64,000 nt of DNA, taken from NCBI RefSeq assembly GCF_041504345.1, contig NZ_CP167894.1:1860001-1924000 (forward strand). Reading direction: 5' to 3'. The notes under the pieces are model-generated. The model was not told the DNA's origin. It saw only the letters and a list, made by a program, of their open reading frames with translations, and ran no database searches. Below are positions 9,919 through 18,894 of this stretch, piece after piece. The position numbers and the translations under genes were made by a program. Origin of the DNA: Vibrio sp. BS-M-Sm-2. Its GTDB lineage: Bacteria; Pseudomonadota; Gammaproteobacteria; Enterobacterales; Vibrionaceae. Numbering within the stretch: the first letter of the stretch is position 1; each line of letters opens with the position of its first letter.

Positions 9919-12006
9919 ATGAGAAAAACAGTACTCGCGCTTTCAATACTCGCACTCAGCGCATGCAGCCAAACCAGTGATGACAGCTTATTGCTGACGA
10001 TTGATAACAACACTGTCATATTTGAATCGACAGGAAAAGGCACTGTTATTGCTGAACAGGAACTCGCCAAAGGTAGCTATACCTTCTCTATCAGCGATAC
10101 TCAAAATACCTGTGGCACCAACTATGCGCTGGCTGAAGAAAACCGCATCAAATTCAATAAACCCCTTCGTCTAGACGACTGCGCCGAGAAGTCTGAATTA
10201 GATATCAAGGTCTTTCGCGCTAACACCTACCAGTTTACGCTCAACCCACAAACCAATGAGCTGACGGTTCAGATAAAGCCAAAGCAACAACAAGTACAAA
10301 GCTTTGCTTGTCCGGTTCCTAGTGACGAGCCAACGACCATCGACGTTGCTCAAACCTTTGATGATGGCACCTTGGTGAGAGATGCCCTTTCCGGAACACA
10401 AGCGACTGTCGCTAACGGCAGCGTCACCATGCAGCCAGCAGAAAATAGCCAAGGTGTCTTGTTGCTAGAAAAGGTTGAGCCCGAAACCAAAGCTGAATTT
10501 AGTTGGGATAACGCCACGGTTTACTTCGTGATGACCGACCGCTTCCACAACGGTAACCCTGACAACGACAACAGCTACGGTCGCAGCCAAGACGGACAAG
10601 ATGAAATCGGCACCTTCCACGGTGGTGACTTAGCAGGCTTAACCGAAAAGCTCGACTACATTGAATCACTCGGTGCTAACGCTATCTGGATAACGTCTCC
10701 GTTAGAGCAGATCCACGGCTGGGTTGGCGGTGGTGATCGCGGTGATTTCAAACACTATGGCTACCATGGTTACTACCATCAAGACTGGACTAAGCTTGAT
10801 GACAACATGGGTACCGAAGACGAACTGAAAACCTTCATCGATACCGCGCATAGCAAAGGCATTCGTGTCGTTTGGGACGTGGTAATGAACCACACTGGCT
10901 ACGCCACACTTGCTGATATGCAAGAGTTCGACTTTGGTAAGCTCAACCTCACCGATGAACAAGCCAAAAAAACACTTGGCGAAAACTGGACAGACTGGCA
11001 ACCCTCTAAAGGCCAGAACTGGCACTACTTCAATAACTACATCTCATACAGCGATAAAGAAGCGTGGGAAAAATGGTGGGGCAAGGCATGGCTGCGCAGC
11101 GATATCGGCGCTTATGACTCTCCGGGTTACAACAACCTAACCATGTCTTTGGCGCACCTGCCCGATATCAAAACAGAATCGACAGAAACCACCGGACTAC
11201 CGAACTTCTACCGCAATAAGTCCACCAGCGCGATTGATGAACTCAAAACACCTCGCGACCACCTAATCACTTGGTTATCTGATTGGGTGCGTGAATACGG
11301 CGTTGATGGCTTTAGGGTTGATACCGCCAAGCACGTTGAACTGGACGCTTGGGCTGAATTGAAGGAGAGCACCAATCAAGCGCTTGCAGAATGGAAGCAA
11401 AACAACCCAGACAAAGCCTTGGATGACCTACCATTTTGGATGACAGGTGAAGTATGGGCACACAGCGTGGTTAAATCCGATTACTTCGCTAACGGCTTTG
11501 ATTCGATCATCAACTTTGAATTCCAGAGCGACATCGCCCCTAAGGCGCTTAAGTGCCTATCTGATCTTGATGCTGATTACCTTCGCTACGCTGAGAAGAT
11601 CAACAATGACAGCGAGTTCAACGTGTTGAGTTACCTATCGTCTCACGACACCTCGCTATTCTGGACGCAGCACGGCAGTGACTTTGCCAAACAGACCAAA
11701 GCAGCGAATGCATTAATGCTGGCTCCCGGCGCAGTGCAGATCTATTACGGGGATGAGATTGCGCGCGGTTTCGGCCCAACAGGATCGGACCCAATGCAAG
11801 GTACTCGTTCAGATATGCCTTGGGATAAAATTATAGGCGAACGAGCGGAGTTGCTGGAACACTGGCAAGCGCTTGGTCAATTCCGCCAACGCCACCCAGC
11901 GGTTGCTCAAGGCAAGCACATCATCCGCAATAGTAAGGGCTACTATGCGTTCGAACGCCAATACCAAGATGACAAAGTATTGGTTGTTTATACCGGTTCT
12001 AAGTAA
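9919..12006 (+). CDS. malS: MalS-type periplasmic alpha-amylase (GH13), predicted lipoprotein
   Basis: A 695-residue GH13 alpha-amylase closely resembling E. coli MalS (676 residues), which cuts maltodextrins in the periplasm. The four conserved regions are DVVMNH (320-325), GFRVDTAKH (464-472, nucleophile Asp468), GEVWAH (510-515, acid/base Glu511) and SSHDT (574-578, Asp577). Segments such as GTFHGGDL, GWVGGG and FGPTGSDP match MalS closely. About 200 residues precede the catalytic barrel. The ATG at 9919 gives a signal peptide MRKTVLALSILALSAC with a lipobox and Cys16, suggesting a lipid-anchored form; residue +2 is Ser, consistent with outer-membrane sorting. It is a single-gene unit and not next to other maltose genes. 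Confidence 0.93.
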   Translation: MRKTVLALSILALSACSQTSDDSLLLTIDNNTVIFESTGKGTVIAEQELAKGSYTFSISDTQNTCGTNYALAEENRIKFNKPLRLDDCAEKSELDIKVFRANTYQFTLNPQTNELTVQIKPKQQQVQSFACPVPSDEPTTIDVAQTFDDGTLVRDALSGTQATVANGSVTMQPAENSQGVLLLEKVEPETKAEFSWDNATVYFVMTDRFHNGNPDNDNSYGRSQDGQDEIGTFHGGDLAGLTEKLDYIESLGANAIWITSPLEQIHGWVGGGDRGDFKHYGYHGYYHQDWTKLDDNMGTEDELKTFIDTAHSKGIRVVWDVVMNHTGYATLADMQEFDFGKLNLTDEQAKKTLGENWTDWQPSKGQNWHYFNNYISYSDKEAWEKWWGKAWLRSDIGAYDSPGYNNLTMSLAHLPDIKTESTETTGLPNFYRNKSTSAIDELKTPRDHLITWLSDWVREYGVDGFRVDTAKHVELDAWAELKESTNQALAEWKQNNPDKALDDLPFWMTGEVWAHSVVKSDYFANGFDSIINFEFQSDIAPKALKCLSDLDADYLRYAEKINNDSEFNVLSYLSSHDTSLFWTQHGSDFAKQTKAANALMLAPGAVQIYYGDEIARGFGPTGSDPMQGTRSDMPWDKIIGERAELLEHWQALGQFRQRHPAVAQGKHIIRNSKGYYAFERQYQDDKVLVVYTGSK

Positions 12007-12036
12007 ACGCCGAGTGACATAAAACAGCAGAAACTC

Positions 12037-12067
12037 AAGGAGAAGCTTAGGCTTCTCCTTTTTTTAT
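12037..12067 (+). terminator. Rho-independent terminator of malS
   Basis: AAGGAGAAGC pairs with GCTTCTCCTT around TTAG, followed by seven T. Confidence 0.92.
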
Positions 12068-12122
12068 CCTAAGCTAGTGTAAGCTCTATGTAGTTGAATC
12101 TTATTGTATATAGGGATATTGA

Positions 12123-12803
12123 ATGCTGGTTGTTTTGGTTGAAGATAATGAGATATTAAATCATCACCTCTCGTCTCAACTTGGTGATCTTGGCCATACC
12201 ATTTACGCAGAGAAAACTGCATCGGCCTGTCTACAAACCATTCAAAAACAACCCAATACCGATGTCATGATCATCGATCTTGGCCTGCCAGATTTCGACG
12301 GCTTTACGCTGATTAAGCAGATACGCCGCAAAGAGATTACAGTTCCTATTCTGATTTTAACCGCTCGCGGTGACTGGCAGGATAAAGTTGAAGGGCTCAA
12401 CTGTGGCGCCGACGATTACCTAACCAAGCCATTTCAATTTGAAGAACTGCTCGCCAGACTTGAAGCACTTGTACGTCGAAATCAAGGATTTGCAGCCTCT
12501 CAAATCAAGGCGCAATCACTGACTCTTGATACTCAAGCCAAAAGCATTACCTACAATGAAATGCTGCTCGACCTCACGGCACTCGAATACCAAATCTTCG
12601 AGTATCTAATTCGTCATAGTTTGAAGATCGTCTCCAAGCAACAAATCTTGGACTCGCTGTACGACCAAGGAGAAGGCATTCAGCTTAATAACATTGAAGT
12701 GATCGTTTCGCGGCTGCGTAAAAAGCTTGCTCAACATACCGAAGAAAAACTGATCAGCACGGTTCGAGGACAAGGCTATCGATTCGAAATAGAAGCGAAA
12801 TGA
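12123..12803 (+). CDS. PhoP-like response regulator (OmpR family)
   Basis: A 226-residue response regulator with an N-terminal receiver (acidic pocket ED at 7-8, phospho-acceptor Asp52 in MIIDLGLPD, LTKPF lysine near 102) and a C-terminal OmpR/PhoB winged helix ending STVRGQGYRFE. Its sequence follows E. coli PhoP closely at VEDN, HHL, DLGLPD, DWQDKVE and VRGQGY. The histidine kinase gene begins one base after its stop, so they form one operon. E. coli PhoPQ senses low Mg2+ and antimicrobial peptides; the signal here is not known. It lies between malS and the Tad pilus operon. Confidence 0.92.
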   Translation: MLVVLVEDNEILNHHLSSQLGDLGHTIYAEKTASACLQTIQKQPNTDVMIIDLGLPDFDGFTLIKQIRRKEITVPILILTARGDWQDKVEGLNCGADDYLTKPFQFEELLARLEALVRRNQGFAASQIKAQSLTLDTQAKSITYNEMLLDLTALEYQIFEYLIRHSLKIVSKQQILDSLYDQGEGIQLNNIEVIVSRLRKKLAQHTEEKLISTVRGQGYRFEIEAK

Positions 12804-12804
12804 T

Positions 12805-14184
12805 ATGAAAAGACTGTATAAAACCCAGTTTAGACGACGTACCTTTGCCACTGCTGCTTCCATTCTTTTTACTATGGTACTGACTAGCACTTGGTTCTAT
12901 TACAACACCCAAAAACACCAGCTGTTTGAAGACTATTCTAAAAACACGCTCCGAGAGTTACCTTCAATTGTCAACGAACTCCTCTCCTCGGGTGAGATCC
13001 CGCCACTCACTGAGTGGAATCGCTTTTATGCCAAAGAGTCACCTAATACCAGCGTCATCTTATGTGACCACAACAGCCATCAAGTTTGGACTTCAATCGA
13101 CGTTGAGCGAAGAACCAAACAGCTGGCAAAGTTAGGTATCTCACGTCCTCAAATAGACAACCTGTGTACTGATCTCAATTTTCCAATCGATACAATTCGG
13201 CTAGTAGAGAAACCGAGTGGAGCCGCGTTTATCGTCCACACAATGCTATGGAAAGGTTTTAAAGATCAAGAAGATGGAAAGGTAATCCTTACTCAAAGAG
13301 TCGAACATGAGATGGAACCAATAAAGCAACTAAAATACACCACGATAGGTGTATTGATAGTAGCCCTGACATTAATCAGTGCCCTGCTTTTACTCTTCTA
13401 TCGCATCAGCTTTGCCCCCTTTGCTCGCTTAGAAAAAGAGCTGCACGAAATAAAACAGGGTAAGCAGAACCAGCTAGCAGAAAGCTACCCAGAAGACCTG
13501 CACAATGTGACTAGTGCACTGAATGAGCTATTGTTCCAGCAAAAGGAAAATCAGGAACGTTATAAACGGTCACTGAACGATCTCGCCCATAGCTTGAAGA
13601 CTCGTGTTGCTGTATCCCAAGCACTACTAGACGATTCATCACCCACTAAAAACCATCAAATCAATCAACAATTACTCGAAATGGATAGCCTTATCCAAGG
13701 TCAGTTAAAGCGAGCATCATTAGGAGTGAAAGGTATCACCACCAATGACACCCTACTTAAGCCTGTATTAGATAGCTTGGTTGGTATGTTCACCAAAATT
13801 TATACTGACAAGTCGATCCAATTTGTCTCTGACTATCCAGATAACCAAACCCTGCCATTAAGTAAAGATGACCTAATGGAAATAATGGGTAACATATTAG
13901 AAAACACCTACCGTTTTGCTGATCAGTCGATCTTGTTCAAGGTTACTAATATTGATAATCAGATTATGGTTGAGATCAGTAATGATGGCCCAGCTATCGA
14001 CAGTAATACTAGCCAGAGCTTATTTCAACGAGGTGTAAGAGCTGACCAACAAAACCCAGGCACAGGGTTAGGCTTGGCACTATGTGATGAGATAATTCAC
14101 AGCTACAAAGGGGCAATTTGGTTTGAGACACCAGAAGACCCATCCATGGGTGTCTCACTGAGGATTTTACTTCCGCAGCCCTAG
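12805..14184 (+). CDS. PhoQ-like sensor histidine kinase
   Basis: A 459-residue membrane kinase. TM1 is about residues 14-33, a periplasmic sensor covers roughly 34-177, and TM2 is about 178-200. The phospho-accepting His262 lies in NDLAHSLKTRVAV, which has the HSLKT form of PhoQ rather than the commoner HELRT. The ATP lid carries MGNILENTYRFA (N box) and GTGLGLALCDE (G2 box). The sensor region does not show the long acidic cluster of E. coli PhoQ, so it may sense something else. It is translationally coupled to the regulator upstream and converges on the ompA-like gene of the Tad operon. Confidence 0.9.
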   Translation: MKRLYKTQFRRRTFATAASILFTMVLTSTWFYYNTQKHQLFEDYSKNTLRELPSIVNELLSSGEIPPLTEWNRFYAKESPNTSVILCDHNSHQVWTSIDVERRTKQLAKLGISRPQIDNLCTDLNFPIDTIRLVEKPSGAAFIVHTMLWKGFKDQEDGKVILTQRVEHEMEPIKQLKYTTIGVLIVALTLISALLLLFYRISFAPFARLEKELHEIKQGKQNQLAESYPEDLHNVTSALNELLFQQKENQERYKRSLNDLAHSLKTRVAVSQALLDDSSPTKNHQINQQLLEMDSLIQGQLKRASLGVKGITTNDTLLKPVLDSLVGMFTKIYTDKSIQFVSDYPDNQTLPLSKDDLMEIMGNILENTYRFADQSILFKVTNIDNQIMVEISNDGPAIDSNTSQSLFQRGVRADQQNPGTGLGLALCDEIIHSYKGAIWFETPEDPSMGVSLRILLPQP

Positions 14185-14209
14185 CTATAAGCCATAAATT
14201 AAAGATAGG

Positions 14210-14851
14210 TTAAGATTGAATATCGACTCTACGATTCAGATGACGGCCAGTCTCCAAGTCATTACTTTGAATCGGAGCTTTCTCACCTTGCGAGGTTACC
14301 GTAATTTGTTCAACAGGAACCCCATGCTCACGCAGATACGTAACAACTGACTCTGAACGCTTTAAACCCAAGCTCAAATTGTATTTCCCCGATCCTTTCG
14401 AGTCGGTGTTACCCACAACACTCAATTCGGGCACCTGTTGCTCTAACTTCGCTCCGAGCTTAAGTAACAAATAGCGCGACTGTTTATTCAGTTCATCCTT
14501 ATCAAAATCAAACAACACTCTGGCAACCAGGTCACTGGTTTGATTTTCATCTTCGATGACGGCTCTGCTCAACAGAAACTGAGTACAGCTATTGCTGAGA
14601 TCAGATTGAGTAAGCTTGCCTTGAATTAACTCAACCAGAGCCTGATTATCAACCGTTGCCGATACCTGCATGAAAGGCCCCTGATGGTACATAACCTTAG
14701 TACCTTGCCCAACCGTAACCGACTGCTCAAACTCGGAGCGGCCAGTATCACAATATTGGTAAAGTAACTCGTTGGTATCCAAGTTAGATGGCGATGCGAT
14801 TGCTGAAAAAGGTAACGCCACTAAAAGCGCTATCAATACAAAATTTTTCAT
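14210..14851 (-). CDS. OmpA-family protein at the end of the Tad operon
   Basis: A 213-residue protein with signal peptide MKNFVLIALLVALPFSAIASP and a C-terminal OmpA peptidoglycan-binding domain, seen in DFDKDELNKQSRYLLLKLG, VVGNTDSKGSGKYNLSLGLKRSESVVTYL and GRHLNRRVDI. The start at 14851 is chosen because GAGAG lies seven bases upstream. It follows tadG after 48 bases on the same strand, so it is probably the last gene of the operon. It likely tethers the secretion complex to peptidoglycan. OmpA-like genes often end Vibrio tad loci, but the exact role is inferred. Confidence 0.85.
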   Translation of the reverse strand: MKNFVLIALLVALPFSAIASPSNLDTNELLYQYCDTGRSEFEQSVTVGQGTKVMYHQGPFMQVSATVDNQALVELIQGKLTQSDLSNSCTQFLLSRAVIEDENQTSDLVARVLFDFDKDELNKQSRYLLLKLGAKLEQQVPELSVVGNTDSKGSGKYNLSLGLKRSESVVTYLREHGVPVEQITVTSQGEKAPIQSNDLETGRHLNRRVDIQS

Positions 14852-14899
14852 GTTCATTCTCTCGGTATTCATTCTATTGTCTCGAATCATTAACACAGG

Positions 14900-16207
14900 T
14901 TACTGTGCTAAGTGACCAACTTCTTCGGTGACTAGGGCTAAGATTTTATTCAAGATGTCTTGCTTATTTTCAGCCTTAAAAACGTTGTCTTTACCTACGC
15001 AATTAAGTAGCCCTGTGTTGGCATGTAAATCATAATCAAAGCCGATCACCGACATACGAGCGTTCATCGCCTCGCCCCAACTAGTAAACTTCCCTGGGCT
15101 CACTCCATCGACAACAGCGATATCATCATTAAGATTATCTGCTGAAACCTTGCCACCATTGATCATATTCTTGATGTTGGTGCACATACCTTTATTCACT
15201 AACTTGTTGGTTTGTCCAGCGTAGTGATTCCAATCCTCACCATCCGACAAGATGATAATCAGTTGGTTCGGGTTCTTCGCCAATGACGTCACAATCTGCC
15301 CTGCGCGAATAATTCCTTGTAACGAAGCAGTACCACCAGATGCCTTGAAGGTTCTGACTTTTTTCATAAACCCATCAAAATCCTCGGTATAGAAAATATC
15401 GGTAAATACCGCGTCTTCATCTCCGTTCGGAATTCGTTTGGCAGCTCCCTTCACCTTGAATTGTTGCTCAATTGTCTTGTTAAAGTTCACGACATCATCT
15501 TTGTCATACTCACCCATTTTGGTAACGATGCGTTGATCTCGAAATACCAGTTTGCCAGCAGTATTAGCGTTCACGGTACGTCGGTTATACCCTGTGAGAG
15601 AAACTCGGTGCTTTATACCTGGCGTCACCGCATTAAATTTTCCTAGTTCATCAGTCACCAGTTCTAGCGTGTCTTTGAGGTCTTCAATCTTACTTTTTTT
15701 ACCGCCACTCCAGTCATCGTTCATTGATGCAGAGAAATCGACGACAAAGGTGATATCAACAATCTTGCTTTGAAACTTTCGAGCCTTTGAAGAACCAGTC
15801 ACATCAAAGGTGTCACCAAATCCCACGATCACACCTTGCCCCGGAAACCACGATTGGTGCTGCGTTCGACCGGCAACTCGGTATTCAAAATAGCGAGCTC
15901 CACCTTGTTCAGCCTGCTGGGTACAATCTGCAATTTGATCGCACGATAGCTTATTAACCTCAACATCAAGCAAGGTATCCATATCGTAGAGGTAGTGATC
16001 GATATAAGACTGAGCCAACGAGTGGTTTTCACTGTCTTCTGCAGATACCGCCAATACTGCCGCTTCTGCTGCTTCTTCTAATCTCGCTTTTGTCTGTAAA
16101 GCACGTGCGCCATCAGAGCCCAACATAAACACACCAAATAACACGGGGATACATATCGCGAACAAGATCGCAGCATGGCCAGACTGTTTAGCCAAAGATA
16201 GACTCAT
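14900..16207 (-). CDS. tadG: TadG: pseudopilin-like protein with von Willebrand factor A domain
   Basis: A 435-residue protein with a TadE/TadG-type N-terminus (HAAILFAICIPVLFGVFMLGSDGARALQTKARLEEAAEAAVLA) that anchors it in the membrane, followed by a VWA domain. The metal-site motif DxSxS is visible in VVDFSASMNDD and a second acidic segment in IILSDGEDW. VWA domains bind partner proteins through a metal ion. It starts two bases after tadF ends. In Tad systems TadE, TadF and TadG are minor pilins or envelope parts needed for pilus assembly and adherence. Confidence 0.9.
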   Translation of the reverse strand: MSLSLAKQSGHAAILFAICIPVLFGVFMLGSDGARALQTKARLEEAAEAAVLAVSAEDSENHSLAQSYIDHYLYDMDTLLDVEVNKLSCDQIADCTQQAEQGGARYFEYRVAGRTQHQSWFPGQGVIVGFGDTFDVTGSSKARKFQSKIVDITFVVDFSASMNDDWSGGKKSKIEDLKDTLELVTDELGKFNAVTPGIKHRVSLTGYNRRTVNANTAGKLVFRDQRIVTKMGEYDKDDVVNFNKTIEQQFKVKGAAKRIPNGDEDAVFTDIFYTEDFDGFMKKVRTFKASGGTASLQGIIRAGQIVTSLAKNPNQLIIILSDGEDWNHYAGQTNKLVNKGMCTNIKNMINGGKVSADNLNDDIAVVDGVSPGKFTSWGEAMNARMSVIGFDYDLHANTGLLNCVGKDNVFKAENKQDILNKILALVTEEVGHLAQ

Positions 16208-16209
16208 GT

Positions 16210-16770
16210 TTACCTCCCAATCACGACAGAATCTGACATCACGTCGGTAAAGTCAGTACCAACCAGTTCACCAAACCAATTATTAGTTCGATAGCAGAGC
16301 GTTACACGATAAAGAGGCATCTGGTGCCCCCAAACACTCACCACAGACAGATGCTGTAATTCACTAATGGGCTTGGCAACACTGCAGCTTAGATCTCCAC
16401 GACGTTCCCGAATGCTCGGTGAAGCTTGGCCAATCCCAGTAAAGCTTTGCTCTTCAACCAACAAGCCATAACGCGAAGCGTCATAATTACCAAAGGTACG
16501 TTGTAAGGAGTGACGAGCTATCGTGTCTATTTCATCAACCTGCTTAGAGGTTAAGAGCACACTAGAGTCATAAAGCTGCGTGCGTTCTTTGACAACATTC
16601 ACCAGCGAATAGGACAAACGATCCAACTTACCTTTAACGGAAAGCTTGATGATCACGTCACCACTGAATACCAACAGCAAACTAAAAAAGAACCCTACAA
16701 TGGCAAACTCGATACTGAATATGCCTTGCTGACACTTTCGCGAGTTAGACTTCAAACTTAGATCTTTCAT
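16210..16770 (-). CDS. tadF: TadF pseudopilin
   Basis: A 186-residue protein with a class III prepilin-like segment, QQGIFSIEFAIVGFFFSLLLVFSGDVI, in which Glu follows the processing glycine by five residues, then a soluble domain with Cys in DLSCSVAK and LCYRTN. It overlaps tadE by 26 bases, which indicates translational coupling. Order and features identify it as TadF, a minor pilin processed by TadV. Confidence 0.87.
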   Translation of the reverse strand: MKDLSLKSNSRKCQQGIFSIEFAIVGFFFSLLLVFSGDVIIKLSVKGKLDRLSYSLVNVVKERTQLYDSSVLLTSKQVDEIDTIARHSLQRTFGNYDASRYGLLVEEQSFTGIGQASPSIRERRGDLSCSVAKPISELQHLSVVSVWGHQMPLYRVTLCYRTNNWFGELVGTDFTDVMSDSVVIGR

Positions 16771-17230
16771 ACTCTTGAACCACGACCATTTCTCGGCTTA
16801 GTAATCCGTCTAGACCTAAGAAGTAACTAAAAATTGGGGTGAATGGATAGGTGAGTCGATAAATAGCCAACGACGAGTTCTGCTCATCACCACACTCTTT
16901 ATAGGACTCACCCGGTGCTATCTGGCACTGATTGGTGACTTTCACCAACTCATCCACCGATGTGAGATAGTAAATGGTTACCTGAAAATCATCACCATCA
17001 ATCACACTATTCCACATGCTGCCGTCTCTATGTAAAACTTGCTCTACCGTAGCCAAATAATCGTGTGAGCCTTTCTTGGCTTCACGGGCAACTTCCGATA
17101 TAGCAAGATCGTTAATAGATGAAATGTAAGACATATAGCTCATCTCCACCCACGCCATACACATCAGCCAGAAGGCAAAGAAGCCCATAACAAACTCTAT
17201 GCTAGCGACACCACGCTGCTTATTTTTCAT
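16745..17230 (-). CDS. tadE: TadE pseudopilin
   Basis: A 161-residue TadE-family protein beginning MKNKQRGVASIEFVMGFFAFWLMCMAWVEMSYMSY. The RG-VASIEF processing motif is the substrate of the TadV peptidase and the hydrophobic helix follows. It overlaps tadD by 11 bases and tadF by 26. TadE is a minor pilin of the Tad pilus. Confidence 0.9.
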   Translation of the reverse strand: MKNKQRGVASIEFVMGFFAFWLMCMAWVEMSYMSYISSINDLAISEVAREAKKGSHDYLATVEQVLHRDGSMWNSVIDGDDFQVTIYYLTSVDELVKVTNQCQIAPGESYKECGDEQNSSLAIYRLTYPFTPIFSYFLGLDGLLSREMVVVQEYERSKFEV

Positions 17231-17984
17231 ATTGAATGCTCGACAGCGTATCTAAGCGGCTATCAGCACTCATAGGTTCGAACTTCTGCAGTGAACGATA
17301 GATCTTTTCTATTTGGTGCTGACTGTAGGTATCACTTAAGACCTGTTGTACAAACGCATAATGGCCTTGTTTAGCCATGCTAAGCGTCAGATTTGCCATA
17401 ACCATTTCATCCGCTTGGTGACTCTTATACAACGGCATTAAACGCTTGGCCGCAGTAAGATAATCACCTTCAGCGATGTCCAGTACAGCAAGGTTATTGT
17501 TTACTGTGACACCGTCATAGAAGTGATCACGAGCGCGTTCAAAGTAGCGTCTCGCTAGCATCGTTTGAAAGCTGTAACCATAGTAGGTGCCGAGTAAATT
17601 CTCAGTGCGGCTATTACTCGGATCTAACTCCAATGCCAGTTTCGCTGCAGCGATTGCTGCTGGATATTGGCCCATATCACCGTATGCCTGCGCTTGGATT
17701 TGGTAAGCTTCAAGTGAGGCTTTCTCACTCTCTATAACAGGAGTTATGTAAAAAAGAGCGGATTCTGCATCGGCCAATTTTAAATAGCTACTCGCCAGTT
17801 TTTGCCTAATTTCGGCGATATCTTCACGTTGGAGCTGAACTTTATACAGAGCAACCAGTTTTGTGTGATTATTGGTTTGTTGGTAAATCGCTTCCTTCGA
17901 TTCTTCTTGCTGCCAGTTATTAGCAGTTGAACTACATGCCATTAACCACAATGGCAGCATACATATCAGAAATTGTTTAAACAC
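17220..17984 (-). CDS. tadD: TadD TPR lipoprotein
   Basis: A 254-residue protein with a lipoprotein signal (MFKQFLICMLPLWLMACSS, lipobox LMAC) and several tetratricopeptide repeats, for example LEAYQIQAQAYGDMGQYPAAIAAAKLALELDPSNSRTENLLG. TadD is thought to be the pilotin-like factor for the RcpA secretin. It begins with GTG and overlaps tadC by 8 bases. All features fit the family. Confidence 0.9.
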   Translation of the reverse strand: MFKQFLICMLPLWLMACSSTANNWQQEESKEAIYQQTNNHTKLVALYKVQLQREDIAEIRQKLASSYLKLADAESALFYITPVIESEKASLEAYQIQAQAYGDMGQYPAAIAAAKLALELDPSNSRTENLLGTYYGYSFQTMLARRYFERARDHFYDGVTVNNNLAVLDIAEGDYLTAAKRLMPLYKSHQADEMVMANLTLSMAKQGHYAFVQQVLSDTYSQHQIEKIYRSLQKFEPMSADSRLDTLSSIQYEK

Positions 17985-18894
17985 TTTGCATTAACCTCAT
18001 CACCCCAGGAGCGGCGATAACGAATACGATCGGAATCAAGATGAAGACAATCAATGGTATCGACATCTTGGCGGCTAACTTCCCTATCTTTTCTTCCAGT
18101 TCTAGCATTTGTACTTCACGCACATCACTCGCCAATACAGTTAACATGCGATAAATCGACGAGCCGTGTTGAATGCTTTGAGTCAACGTCATCACAAAGC
18201 TACGCATTTCACTGCTTGGCACCTGTTGATAAAGCTCTTCAAGCGCCTCTTCCATCCCAACAACTCGAGCGCGATGATTGGTTTTATTCAGTAGATAAGC
18301 CAAGTCACGATCAAAGCCTTGCATCTCTTGTGCTAAATACTTCAGTGAAGCTTCAATCGTCATCCCGCTTTGCACACAGATCGCCGTTAGGTCGATCAAG
18401 TAAGGCAACTGACCCACTAATTTTTGATGTCGCCACTTAGTTCGCTGAGCGAGTACCATATCGGGCAGCGCAATAGAAACCATTGCCCAACCACATATCA
18501 GAGCGACAGCCTGATTAATAGCGACACCGGACCACCAGCACACACCAATGACCACCACTTCACCTATCGCAAGAACCAGATATTTGAGTGGCATATACAT
18601 GGAGCTATAGCGTGTTTGATAAATACCCGCACCAATAAAGCGCTGCTGCATCTGTTGGTCGGACGCATTAACCAATTGTGTCAGCGGACATAAGAGGCTA
18701 TCGATTTGTAACTGTCGTTGACTGCGTTGTTGAGTCATCGATTTAAACTGGCTAGCGATACTAGCCAGCTTTTGCTGCGCGATGTACTGCGTGATTAACC
18801 AATAACAGAGCAACAACACACCAAATGACAGGCAAGTCCAAATCAACAATGACTGCAACTGAGGCTCGATTAAAATCGAAATAATATTGGCCAT
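17977..18894 (-). CDS. tadC: TadC inner-membrane platform protein
   Basis: A 305-residue type II secretion F-domain protein with four likely membrane segments; the two at the C-terminus include MSIPLIVFILIPIVFVIAAPGVM. TadB and TadC form the inner-membrane platform driven by TadA. The start at 18894 (MANIISILIEPQ) is preferred over an upstream ATG because it has GAGGGTGAGG upstream and overlaps the tadB stop as TAATG, the common coupling arrangement. Confidence 0.9.
   Translation of the reverse strand: MANIISILIEPQLQSLLIWTCLSFGVLLLCYWLITQYIAQQKLASIASQFKSMTQQRSQRQLQIDSLLCPLTQLVNASDQQMQQRFIGAGIYQTRYSSMYMPLKYLVLAIGEVVVIGVCWWSGVAINQAVALICGWAMVSIALPDMVLAQRTKWRHQKLVGQLPYLIDLTAICVQSGMTIEASLKYLAQEMQGFDRDLAYLLNKTNHRARVVGMEEALEELYQQVPSSEMRSFVMTLTQSIQHGSSIYRMLTVLASDVREVQMLELEEKIGKLAAKMSIPLIVFILIPIVFVIAAPGVMRLMQSV

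Noticed and set aside
10702..11025. 107-codon frame antisense to malS
   Set aside because: It lies opposite the conserved catalytic region of malS; its openness follows from malS codon use.
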